From the NCBI RefSeq assembly GCF_030272615.1, contig NC_081412.1:687450583-687514582 (forward strand): a DNA stretch of 64,000 nt, read 5' to 3'. Below are positions 10,223 to 21,007 of the stretch, in pieces (position 1 is the first letter of the stretch; every line of letters starts with the position of its first letter). The position numbers and the translations under genes were made by a program. The notes below the pieces were generated by a model that made no database searches, was not told the DNA's origin, and saw only the letters and a program-made list of their open reading frames with translations. This DNA comes from Cryptomeria japonica. Lineage: Eukaryota > Streptophyta > Pinopsida > Cupressales > Cupressaceae.

Positions 10223-12674
10223 ATGCATAGAAGAAGAGGAGACCCTAGAGGTAGATTTATGCCCACCCATCCTAATCATGCAGAAGATAATTTCCCAGAT
10301 ATAAATCCTTTTGCCGAACTTTACCAAGCCCCACAGAATTTGAATCACCCTGAATGTGAATTTTTAAAAGGTAGTCTTCAGTTCCTTTTTGTTCTTCAAG
10401 AAGAAGAATTTCCTATAGTAACAACCCCCACAAGTCTAATGCAAGGGAACCCTCCTCCTGGTGGGAATAATCCACCACCACCGCCAGGCCCAATGTTTGA
10501 GTTTCCCATCTCTGATCAACATGATAATGCTAATCTCAAGAACATTCTAGCATCTTCACTCCCTAAATTCTATGGATTGGTGACAGAGGATCCGGACACA
10601 TATCTGTTTGAGTTTGATGTTCTCTGTAGGAGTTTTGAATATACTACAGATGCCCATAGACTCAAAATTTTTTCCTGCCACTTTGAAGGAGTCATCCTTG
10701 AGATGGTTTATGAGCTTGGGTAGTAGTACAATCAATACATGGGATGAGATGAAATGGTTGTTTCTTGCAAAATACAAAGATTATTGTAGAGGTACTGATC
10801 GTCATGGGGATGATATCTTTAGAATGACACAAAATGAAGATGAGAGTCTTCAAGATTACTTGGAAAGGTTTCTGTTGTTGGAATAATGATATATTTGTCA
10901 TTAGTGAATACACTTAGTGAAAACACTTATTCGATTTTGAATGGTTACCGAGCTCATCACTCAGTCTACAGCCTATACCGAGCATTCAGTAAAGCTCACC
11001 GATTAAACAGTTCAAACCGAGCAGTAAGACTGTCACCGAGTCACCAGTGGTTACCGAGTGACACTATATCTACCGAGTCACCACAGCTACCGAGTTCCAA
11101 GCTACACTTCGGGACTAGTATGGACCGAGCTTCTACTCTTACCGAGAGCATGACGATGCCGAGTACTGTAGTGGACGCCGTGTATCAGAAGATCACCGAG
11201 CCAGCTTGAGGAACCGAGTATCTACCGACTCAGTAATATTTTGTTCACCTATGTAAGGCCGACTTAAGAATGAGTTTATGTTATTAATTTGTATGAGGCC
11301 GACTTTATGAAATGTAAATGTAATTATGGACGGTATATATATGTGATGTATTATACCATCTGATGTATGTATGAAAAATGTAAGATGTATGGATATGCGA
11401 AATTAGAAAGAGCAGAGCAGAAACTGCATTAAGGCAACAGACCAGAACATTTTCGCAGAGTCAGAAAAGGAGCAGAATCGACATATCTATCTCAGAAGGA
11501 GATCAATACTCAAAGGATCTTATCAGCAATAAAGTTGTAAGTCAAGATCTACTGTTTCATCCTAACAGTTGAATCAGTTTGTAAATCCTTTTACCGGGTA
11601 GACTTAACAGTCTTTTGTAAATCTCTTAACCGAGTGCATACTTCATTGTATGTTTGTAAATCCTCTAACAAGGTGGACCTAGCAGTCCAAATTTGCTTCT
11701 AACAGGGCAGATCATCAGAAGTGATCATTGTAAGCCTTAACCGGCCAACTTTTACTTCATTACCAAAGTTTTGTGGGTACCATTCCCACCCCAGTTTTAC
11801 TTTCTATTTGGAAGGTTTTTGGGTCACCAAATCTTTGTGTTATGTGTTGTGAATGATTATATTTTCATGCATGCAGTAGATTAAATGAATGAATGGTTTA
11901 ATATATGCAAGTGCAGAAATGAATTAAAAGATCTAAGTGTTACTGATTCACCCCTCCCCTCTCAGTAACTTGGTTAGTCCTGAATATTTTCAACATCTGT
12001 TTAGTGTCAAAAAGTCCAAGCATAGCACTCTCAATGAAGATTCCCTCAAATTGATATTTTTGAGGGGAATTAGTGATGAATGCACTGATTCCTTGGATCT
12101 TATGGGAGGAGGTGACATTACACAATCTACTTGGGCTGAAATAGGACAAATTTGCAAGAAGTATTCCAGATCTACTTCTAAGAAGAATAGGAGATTTAAA
12201 CCAGGGGCACCATTATCAGCATCTGGAACTGGAGTTTCTAGATTGGAACTTCGTCATCTGTTAAAGGAATTTAAGGAGGACATTATAAACAATATGGCTA
12301 CCCAGTTGGATACACTAACAACTAAGAAGAAGCATGAGGAAGCTAATGCATTCCTTGCAGAATTTTGTCCTCATTGTAAACAACGAAAGAAAGATTACAG
12401 ATGTAAGATGGTTGCAAATGTGGAGGTACCTGACTTCAAGCCAATTCAAGGTGAGGACGAGCAAGTCTTCTATGTGGCTCAAAGAAGACCAAATTTTCAA
12501 AGACAAGGTATGCCACCTGATCCACTTTCTTTTTCTGGTTATAGTGGAAATTCTTATGCACCAAATAACCATTGGCAACCTCAGTATTCTCAAAATCTTG
12601 GTAACTATCAAAATTGGTATGGTTCACAAGGCCAAGGGAAGCATTTTGCTAATCAAATGCCACAATGGCAGTAG
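10223..12674 (+). pseudogene. Gag of element C, split by a solo LTR
   Basis: The N-terminal part (from 10223) and the capsid-like core (SLRWFMSLGSSTINTW, about 10690; DESLQDYLERF, about 10840) are followed by the solo LTR at 10876-11995. Gag resumes at 12001 with KKSKHSTLNEDSLKLIFLRG and DSLDLMGGGDITQSTW, then CPHCKQ. A frameshift lies at about 10668 in a run of six T. After 12674 a Gln/Pro-rich tail runs to about 13190 through many stops that are best explained as Gln codons turned to TAG or TAA. Without the solo LTR the frame would continue across the insertion point. Confidence 0.85.
10876..11995 (+). mobile_element. Element D: Sirevirus-like copia solo LTR
   Basis: A 1120-bp block opens TGTTGGAATAATG and closes TTTTCAACA. 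It is flanked by perfect 5-bp duplications TCTGT (10871-10875 and 11996-12000) and interrupts gag cleanly. The 3' end has TGATTCACCCCTCCCCTCTCAG, the same U5 signature as the LTRs at 25686-29476 and 49240-55888. No internal region remains, so it arose by LTR-LTR recombination. The first 350 bp contain many copies of ACCGAG(T/C). Confidence 0.92.
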
Positions 12675-13196
12675 CCATAGGGGAACTGGTACCCACCTCA
12701 GGGCCAAGGAAACTAGTTTCAAGGTAATTGGCAACCTACTTCTCAATGGAGGGGAAGCCAACCATGGCCAACCCAATCTTCTAGTTATCAGCCACCTATT
12801 TAGCAACCACAACCTCCTGCTTTAATGCCTCCTCCTGCAGCTACTATTGCACCGCCTAAAACAACACAGTTGCTTACTCAACCATTGCCAAATCTAAATA
12901 TCAAGTCTCAACAATAACAACAAACTTATTTAGCTGATGTTAATCAACACCCAACCTATTCTTTATCACTAGATGACATTCACCTCCGATCTAGAACAAA
13001 TTTACCTAATCCCTCTCATCCAGTTATCACTGAGGTACAGGAGGAGCAAGAAATCTCTAATCCAACAAATACAATACCCCAGAATCAAATATTTCCACCA
13101 TTTCCCCATATATTGCAAGAAAAAGAAGTCCCCACTGAACAACAATAAAGATTTGATATTATTGACCAACTGAAGCACATTTGTGTTAAAATTCCA

Positions 13197-13745
13197 TTGT
13201 TGCAAGCAATAAAAGATGTTCCCATATATGGTAAGGCATTGAGAGAAGCATGTCTAAAAAAACATGGCAGGAAGAAAAAGGATCCACAAACAATGCATGT
13301 TATGGGTCAACTGGCTGATATTATGCTAGGTAAGATTGCCATTCCAAAGTATTCTGATCCAGGTAGTCCTATTGTGAGTATGGTCATTAATGGCAGTCAA
13401 ATAAAAAATGTTTTGATTGATTTAGGGGAAACCATTAATGTAATGAAACATCTTGAGATCAATAGTTTAAGGCCTACACCCACAGTTCTACAGCTTGATG
13501 ATGGCTCTATAGTGAGACCTGATGGTATCATAGAGGATGTAATGGTTATTCTAGATTCTTGGGAATATCCTGCAGACTTTATGATTTTAACTCCAAAAGC
13601 AACATTGGGAGGATATTCGGTCATTTTGGGTAGACCTTGGCTTGCCACAACTGATGCATATATTGGGTGTAGATCAGGGGATATGACTATTTTAGATAGG
13701 AGTTCTACAAAAACATTAGCCTTGTATTCTCCAGCACAACCCTAG
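13197..13745 (+). pseudogene. Aspartic protease of element C
   Basis: This would process the Gag-Pol polyprotein. The segment includes KNVLIDLGETINVM at about 13405 and GGYSVILGRPWLATTDA at about 13608. DLG in place of DTG/DSG is usual in Athila-type proteases, so that change is lineage-typical and not necessarily damage. The frame is open for 182 codons from a Met inside the domain and ends at TAG at 13743, probably a former CAG because pol coding continues in frame. Upstream, Gln-rich linker sequence joins it to gag. Confidence 0.82.
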
Positions 13746-13775
13746 CTTGAACAGCAACAAGCCGTTTGGCCTATC

Positions 13776-15474
13776 TTGGGAGAAGAATCTGAAGAAATTG
13801 ACTTGATTAATCACCTTACGATGATTAATCGAGGACCACTCATGCAGTTATATGATGAGGAATCAATTCTTTATAAAATCTTGATAAATGAATTTATAGA
13901 AGAGCAAAAATTGCAAGAATTGGTTCCGAATATTATAGGTTTGGACTTTCCTGTAGCCACTGATATATTGCATACTCTGTTACCACAGGAATTATCTTCT
14001 TCTCATTTTTATGATATAAACCAGATTGATCTTACTATTAAGATAGAGGTGGAATGGAATAAATATTTGAATATTAATAGAGATCTATCAGATACTCAAA
14101 AAGAGGGCCTTGTGAACTTGCTGAAACTTCATAAAAATGCTTTTGCATGGGATTACAAGGATATGAATGGGATTGATCCAACAATTTGTACCCACTGTAT
14201 TTATATAAAGGATGAGTGTTGCCCACTCAGACAACCTCAAATAAGAGTCAATCCTTCCTTGAAGGAGATAGTTAAAGAAGAATTACAGAAATTGTTAAAA
14301 GATGGGTTTATCTATCCTATCTCTGACAGTCAGTGGGTATCACCTCTGGTGATAGTCCCTAAAAGGAGGAAAATGGAGGGTATGTGTTGATTATAGAGCT
14401 CTGAACTTAGCAACTAGAAACGATCATTTTCCATTGCCATTTGTGGATCAGGTATTGGATTCTCTAGCTTGTAAGAGATATTTTTCATTCCTTGATGGAT
14501 TTAGTGGCTACAATCAGATCCAGATAGCCCCCGAGGATCAAGAGAAGACAATATTTACTTGCCCATGGGGCACGTATGCATATTTTGTTCTTCCTTTTGG
14601 GTTGTGTAATTCTCCAGCCACTTTTCAAAGAGCAGTGATCAGTATCTTTTCTGATATTTCTCAAGATATTATGAAAATTTACATGGATGACTTTACAACT
14701 TATGGTTCTGAATTTGATCAAGCATTGGGTAATCTAAAGAAAGTTTTGCAGTGATGTGAAGAATACAATTTGTCTTTAAACAGTGAGAAGTGTTTCATCA
14801 TGATGGAAGAAAGAATAGTCCTTGGTCATCATATATCTGTACAAGGCATCCAGGTGGATCCAACAAAGATTAAGGTCATTCAACATATTAATGACCCTGT
14901 GAAGCAAAAAGATGTAAGAAGTTTTCTTGGTCATGCTGGATACTATAGACGGTTTATCAAAGATTTTAGTAAAATTGCAAGTCCCTTATATTCACTGCTT
15001 ACTAAAGATGCAGAATTTAAATGGACCCCAGCATGCAATGAATCTTTATTAAAGCTTAAGCATGCTTTGAATCAAGCACCAGTTCTTAAAGGGCCAAATT
15101 GGTCTCTACCATTCCGAATCCATACAGATGCATCTGATTATGCAATAGAAGCAGCGCTAGGATAGAGAATTGACAAATTGGAAAATGCAATATATTATAT
15201 TAGCAAGAATTTGCAGGGACTTGAATTGAATTACACATTTACTGAAAAGGAAATGCTAGCTGTCATATATGCACTTAACAAATTTAGACACTATATCATA
15301 GGATATCCCATATTTGTGCATACAAATCATACTACAAATAGATATCTCATGAATAAGCCATCAATCACTAGTAGATTAGCTCGATGGTTATTGTTGATGC
15401 AGGAATTTGATATCACAGTTGTTGATAAACCAGGGAAGTCTAATGTGGTTACAAATTATCTTTCACGTCTTTAA
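13776..15474 (+). pseudogene. Reverse transcriptase and RNase H of element C
   Basis: The linker and RT N-terminus run from 13776 (FAWDYKDMNGIDP; DGFIYPISDSQWVSPLVIVPK). A one-base frameshift in an A/G run at about 14355-14367 precedes CVDYRALN. The RT core has FLDGFSGYNQIQIAPEDQ, LPFGLCNSPATFQRA and catalytic YMDDF (about 14680). RNase H has HTDASDYAIEAALG, FTEKEMLAVIYAL and HTNHTTNRYLMNK. Stops are at 14752 (TGA, consistent with CGA), 15163 (TAG, consistent with CAG) and 15472 (TAA, consistent with CAA). Otherwise it is close to full length. Confidence 0.9.
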
Positions 15475-16926
15475 TTGCAAAAAGATTCTACAATAATAGA
15501 TGACACTTTTCCAGATGAACATTTGTTTCTCATTAAAGCTCACACTCCTTGGTATGCTAATATTGCCAACTATTTAGCTGCAACTAGGATGCCAATTTAT
15601 TTCTCTCCTAAGGAAAGAAGGTTGCTAGTTGAAAAAAGTTTTAACTTCTCATGGATTGCTAATTGTCTATTTTATACTGGACTTGACCAAGTCATGCAAA
15701 GATGTGTTAGAGAAGATGAAACATATGAAATCTTGCATGCATGTCATGATGAGCCATGTGGAGGTCATTTTGCTGCCAAAAGAACAACACTGAAAATACT
15801 CAATACAGGATACTATTGGCCCACATTACATAAGGATGTAGCTCAGTATACATGGAAATGTGACAAATGTCAGTGAATGGGAAGACCTACAAAATCTGAT
15901 GAGATGCCATTGATGGGATTAGATTTTGTTGGCCCAATTGATCCACCTTCTAATGGCAGATCTTATATCTTGGTATGTACAGACTATGTAACAAAATGGG
16001 TAGAAGCTCGTGCCATGGCACATGCAAGAGATAATAAGGTAGCTGAGTTTCTTTATGAAGAGATATTTACAAGATATGGAGTACCAAGGGAAATTGTCTC
16101 AAACCAGGGATCTCAATTTACTTCAACATTGATAAAGGCTTTGGTCAATGAATACAATATAAGGCACAAAAAATCTACTCCATATCATCCACAGGCTAAT
16201 GGACAAGTAGAAGTCACAAATAGAGAGCTTGAGGCTATTCTTACAAAAACAATGTCTGTTCACAAGAAAGATTGGTCTCATCGGCTTTCAGAAGCAATTT
16301 GGGCATATAGAACAACTTGGAAAACACCAATTGGTTTCACCCCTTTTGAGATGGTTTATGGCAAAACAATGCCTATTGAATTTGAGCATAAAACCCTGAG
16401 GACAACTTTGCAATTAAATATGACATTGTCTGAAGCACAGAAAGAACGCATTCAACAATTAAATGCTCTAGATGAATGGAGAAAGATAGATGTTCAACAT
16501 ATAGAATTGATTCAAAATCAAAGAGCAAAATGGCATGATAAATATATCAAGGAAAAGAAATTCAAAGTTGGTGAGTGGGAACTACTGTATGATTCCAGAT
16601 ATAAAGATGCTATGGGAAAGCTTCAAACTAGGTGGTTAGGTTCGTATGAGATAGAAGAAGTTTTCCAGAATGGAGCTATTCGTTTGTCCACAATTGATCC
16701 TGTTTGATTTAAACTCTTAGTAAATGGTCATCGACTATGTCTATATCACAAGCCAGATACTAAAGAAGAGTTCCTACAGCAGTTTGCTCCACAAAGTGAC
16801 ATAGTGGTTCCTGCAACAACTGACAATGAGCCTGCAACAACTCATGAGCTTCTTGTTGCAATTGAGCAAGGTAATAAAGGTAAAGTTCCTGCAGTCTCTG
16901 CAGTGAACATATTTGCCGCTTCATAA
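15475..16926 (+). pseudogene. Integrase of element C
   Basis: The zinc-binding region ends CDKCQ at 15874. The catalytic core runs LDFVGPIDPPSNGRSYI, then VSNQGSQFTSTLI, then NGQVEVTNREL. The second catalytic Asp is Asn (AAC at 16102-16104), a single G-to-A change that would abolish activity. The C-terminal segment has RWLGSYEIEEVFQNGAIRL, the GPF/Y-like module of this lineage. Stops at 15874 and 16705 are TGA where the family suggests Arg (CGA). The reading continues to TAA at about 16924. No chromodomain is seen, as expected for Athila. Confidence 0.9.
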
Positions 16927-17399
16927 TAAAATATTTCTATATTATATGGGAATATTCTTCTCCGTACATAAAATCTCATCCATGACATTCTATCCCAAGT
17001 TCTTACGTGTCATTTCATTTCATTTCGCCATCATTTTCGGACAATTGCAGGTACGTGTATATTGTGTTTTATTTTAATTATACATTTATTAGTTCATTAT
17101 GATTATATCCTGTTTAAATCCGCTCCACTACCTGAAATCTTGTCAGCTTGTGTGGACACATGCTAGGTTAAGTTGGGGGGGGGGTGCTTTATGGTTCGAT
17201 TTCTAAAGTGATTAATTATCAGTCCTTTTTGGTACTTTGAATTGTTTTTTTTTCCCATCATTACTTATTATGTTATTATTTCATGCAAGTGAATAATAAA
17301 TTTTGTCGCCAGAATTGAGATATGTAAGGGAATTTCAATTTAGCAAGACTGTCAGATATTTTGGTTCATCTATAGAGAGAAAAAATAGCGGAGTAAGAG
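16927..17399 (+). other. Spacer between pol and env-like region of element C
   Basis: This is AT-rich non-coding sequence after the integrase. It contains the G-rich tract at 17170-17184 and a T8 run at about 17246. I see no open frame of note. Its likely content is a splice acceptor or leader for the downstream ORF, but no such signal can be confirmed by eye. Confidence 0.6.
17170..17184 (+). promoter_or_regulatory. Central polypurine-like tract of element C
   Basis: AAGTTGGGGGGGGGG has the same core as the real polypurine tract at 19752-19765 (AAAGTTGGGGGGCA), but lies 2.6 kb upstream between pol and the env-like region. It could prime a second plus strand. This is an inference from sequence similarity. 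Confidence 0.5.
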
Positions 17400-19752
17400 A
17401 TGGGTGGTGATCCAATTCATCATGAGCCAATGGTTCATGAAGTGTTGCTGCAGGATGCTCTTTGTGAGCATTATTTCAGACACCACAGCTGGTTGGATTA
17501 TTTCTTGAAAATCATGGATTATAACGAAGAAATTGCTATAGAATTTATGCATTCCTTTAATGAAGGAGAAGCTACAGTTAAAGGTTTGAGGGTTATTGCT
17601 ATGGAGCAATGAATAGCAGAAGTAACGGGTTTGCCGTAGGAAGGAGAACTATTTCCAGAATCAAAAGATGCGAGGAGTGCCAGGGCAGAGTTCACAATTC
17701 CCACGGATGAACCCTTAATGATGGACAAGCAAGGAACTAGAAGGGTTTCTCTACCAGCACATTGGCCTCAAGTAGCTTTGTATGTTATGAAATACATTAC
17801 ATGTGAAGGGTGATATTCAAATCTGCATTCACCTCATTTTAAATTACTTAGTCATCTGCGACATGGTCGGCAAGTGAATGTTCCTAATTTCTTATACCAC
17901 CTCATTTCTACAAGTACTAAGGAGATGCGGAAAAATGGAAATCGCTCCATTAGCCATCATGGATTGGTTAAGCTACTTGTACAACGGTTCCTGAGAGATA
18001 TTTCACAAATGGAATGGGGTGTATTTGAGGATATACAATAATTTAGGGTTGAAGATGCCCCTGTTGCAGATAACCCTCCGGTTGAAGAAGAAAATGCTGC
18101 AGAACCCTCTTCCCCTATAGTTGCTGCAGATGAGGATTTGCTTGTTGCTGAAGGAGCCGCAGTTGTTATGGAAGAAAAGACAGCGGAGTCAAGTGAAGAA
18201 CAACCCTCTACTTCTCTTCAAAGAGATTCACTAGTTATGTGAAGGAAAGGAAAAGAGTCGAAAATGGATGAAACAGATGAAGAACTTATGACCCAGCCGC
18301 AGGTAACTCAGATTCCTCCTACAACCAAGAGGCATAGGACAAAAATAAAAACTCCTACAACAACTGAAGCAACTCTTGCAGCCATTCCAAAAGTTTATGT
18401 AAGAAGAACACGTAGCAAGACATAGAAGACTCATCCTATGGGTAGTCCGACATAGGTTATTACAGTGGAAACTTTAGAAGAAGGAAGCCCTACAGATATT
18501 GAAACTCAAGAAGAAGGAAGCCCTGCACAAGATGAAATCCAATAAAATGTTGCTAAGGATAAACTAGCAAATCTTGCTTCTGTGGCACAACAATTTGAGG
18601 AAATTGTTGAAGATCTTCTACATCAGCCTGAGGAAAATATTGGAGGGATGCCAGCTCAGATTGAAGAGTTTATTGAGGAAATCTCACGGTCTAAGGTAGT
18701 ACCTATTAGACCTCCTTCACCCTAAGTAGTTTATCTATTGCTTTAACATTTTATAGATAATGGGAAATAGAGAAGGCTAAGTTGCAGGGGATTATTGATA
18801 AACAACAAAAGGAAATTGAAAAGAGAGATAACAGAATTGAGGAATTAGAGGCTAAAGTAGAAATAATTTCTGGTATGGTTCCTGAGTTGATGTAGTGTAG
18901 GACACCTCCAAGAGTTTATGTAGTACATTTGAAAGAGTGGTATCTAAAATTCAAACTAAACCACATTGTTAGGGACCTTAACCTCTCTTAAGAAACACCT
19001 GAAGAATTCTTTTATGTTTACCAAACCTCTCCACCTGCTGTGAAGAATTTTCTATGTGAATTATAATTACATAACTATGTTGTACCCTCAGATAGGGAGT
19101 GGAACCCTTTATTGTATATTGGGGATATCCATATCAAATCTTTAATGTCATGGATCCAAAATGAGATTATCATGGGGGCACAAGCCAAGGAGTATGAAAA
19201 ATTAGAGTTTGACTATCCATTACCATTAAGAAGGGAATCAGAAGCACCAAGAGTTCTTTATTATGATTGGCAGAAGTTACTGGTAAGAGACGATGTTAGA
19301 AAATTAGTGCTTCCAATGAGAGAAGAAATCTATCAAGAATATGAGCATTTGATTCTGACTGACAGGACAATTGCAATAGAAGGGTTAACTCAGTGCTGGA
19401 ATAATCTACCGGAATAGTTAAAATAGGGAGAACCTTATTCACTACAAAATTTTCATGCAGCCATGCAAAGAGCCCCCAGATACATACAGTTAGGTAGGGA
19501 GAAAGCCAACAACTAGCTACCATTGATCTTTCAACCCCCAAGCCTTATGTGGCTGCTTTTGGCATGTCAGCCTATAGAGCAAAACTATGATGCAGTCACA
19601 GAAGAAACAACTAGATGGTCTAGGTTGGAAAAAATGAAAGGATTTTATTGGAACTTGGCTTCAGGGGGGATAGGTCAGGGCACCATTGGTGATTTAAGAG
19701 TTACAGCGAGAGTCAAAAATTTTCCTTTTGCTGTAGGATCAACAAACTCTTA
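17400..19752 (+). pseudogene. Env-like (third ORF) region of element C
   Basis: The ORF after integrase in Athila elements is often called env-like; its biochemical function is not established. It starts MGGDPIHHEPMVHEVLLQDA at 17400. A conserved block ...IAEVTGLP (17613-17636) is followed by a partly Glu-rich middle with charged and basic stretches, a coiled-coil-like segment at 18775-18890 (in another frame) and a C-terminal block at 19112-19752 (WIQNEIIMGAQAKEYEKL). It is broken by more than ten stops, mostly TAG, TAA or TGA readable as former Gln or Arg codons, and by at least one frameshift near 18730. I see no convincing signal peptide or membrane segment, so envelope function is doubtful. 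Confidence 0.65.
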
Positions 19753-19765
19753 AAGTTGGGGGGCA
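19752..19765 (+). promoter_or_regulatory. Polypurine tract of element C
   Basis: AAAGTTGGGGGGCA lies directly before the TG that opens the 3' LTR at 19766. Confidence 0.88.
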
Positions 19766-21007
19766 TGATAAGTTGAGACTTTGTCATGTTTTTATCATCA
19801 AAACTCTTAGGTTTTTGACATCTTTTGGTTTTCATAGTAGTAGTGAAGTATTGTAAATTGACTATATGTATTCCATGTGTTAAACCTGAACTTATCAAAT
19901 CATGTTTGAACTTTGCTGGTCTATTCATGTAGCCAAGTGATTTTTTCCTATTGCTATGCGGATTATTTAGGGTAATATCATATGTGAATTAATGAATGTA
20001 TTAATTAAATAAAATATGTATGCATGTCCTTGTATGTTGTTTTTGTTGTAGTGCAGATAATAAATGATGCCGTAGTGGATATTCTCCTTTCATGCCTGAA
20101 GAAGGAAGAATCACGTAAGAAATAACTGGAGATCAAACTGAAGAGGAGCCGAGCGAGTGCAAGGTACGGCATGAGCAGAGCAGCCAGGCAGCACTACGGA
20201 AGTGTAACTCTAGTGGGCATTGAATTCGCAAAATATCGCTATGACATGCAAAGACCGTGGTTCGGTCTAGATCCACGTTTCCTGCAGCCAAGCTCTAGTT
20301 ATCCTCTTCATTAGTCAATCATCCGCCTCTTCTTCTGGGTGTGATTTGAGTTGTCCATTGTAGTTGATCTTTTCTTTTTAATAAGCTCTTCCTTTTTTCT
20401 TAGAGGTTAGAAAGAATAGAAAGGAATAGAGCAGAGAATTTTGATAAGCATTCTTGAATTTTCTTTTCAAATATGTAATCATTTTTCAGGAAGCAATGAA
20501 TAAAATATATGTTGTTCTGATCTGATTAAAAGTATTTTTCTGGAAGCTTGATATCACTCATCCAAGGGGGCCCACTTGGTGAGTGATCCTATGTTTATAC
20601 TCATTGAAATTAGTTCTTCTTTAGTTGCAGTAGAAGTTTGTGCCTTGACTGTTCCTGCAACCACTGGAAATAGATCCACTGACTGTTCCTGCAGCCAAGC
20701 CAGAATAGAGTGATTTCTGTTATTTATATTAGATCATTCCAGCATTGTTTTAATAAGTTTTCCTGTAGCTTTCTATAATTTCCATTCTTGCCTTTCCTTT
20801 CCACACAATGTTAGTTACTGCAGCAATACAAAATAGCCATTGAAGGAGCTTAGTCCATATATAGTGTAGACCCATTTCAAGTTTTACGTCCCTGGGTTGA
20901 TAACTAAATGAACACTAGCCATGAAAATAGTAACTTTACCAGATGAATGTCCAAACTTCGGATTGAGATTTCAATTAGAGTTATTATTATTATAGTTGGA
21001 GTAGACA
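19766..21007 (+). repeat. 3' LTR of element C
   Basis: It opens TGATAAGTTGAGACTTTGTC and closes GTAGACA, matching 8871-10109. Target duplication AATAT follows at 21008-21012. Differences from the 5' LTR are a few per cent by eye, mostly transitions, so this insertion is moderately old. Confidence 0.93.

Larger units (their letters stand above)
8871..21007 (+). mobile_element. Element C: complete Athila-like Ty3/gypsy retrotransposon with env-like region
   Basis: Two LTRs of about 1.24 kb (8871-10109 and 19766-21007) start TGATAAGTTG and end GTAGACA. Perfect 5-bp target duplications AATAT flank them (8866-8870 and 21008-21012). Inside are a tRNA-Asp-type primer site, gag, protease, RT, RNase H, integrase, a central polypurine-like tract, an env-like region and the polypurine tract. 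The DLG protease motif, YMDDF in RT, the tRNA-Asp primer and an ORF after pol all fit the Athila lineage. It lies in the 5' LTR of element B and itself hosts a solo LTR in gag. Every coding part is broken. Confidence 0.93.

Noticed and set aside
17400-19752. Env-like region of element C as evidence for an endogenous plant virus with an envelope
   Set aside because: No signal peptide, fusion peptide or convincing membrane anchor is visible, and such ORFs are common in Athila elements without known envelope function.
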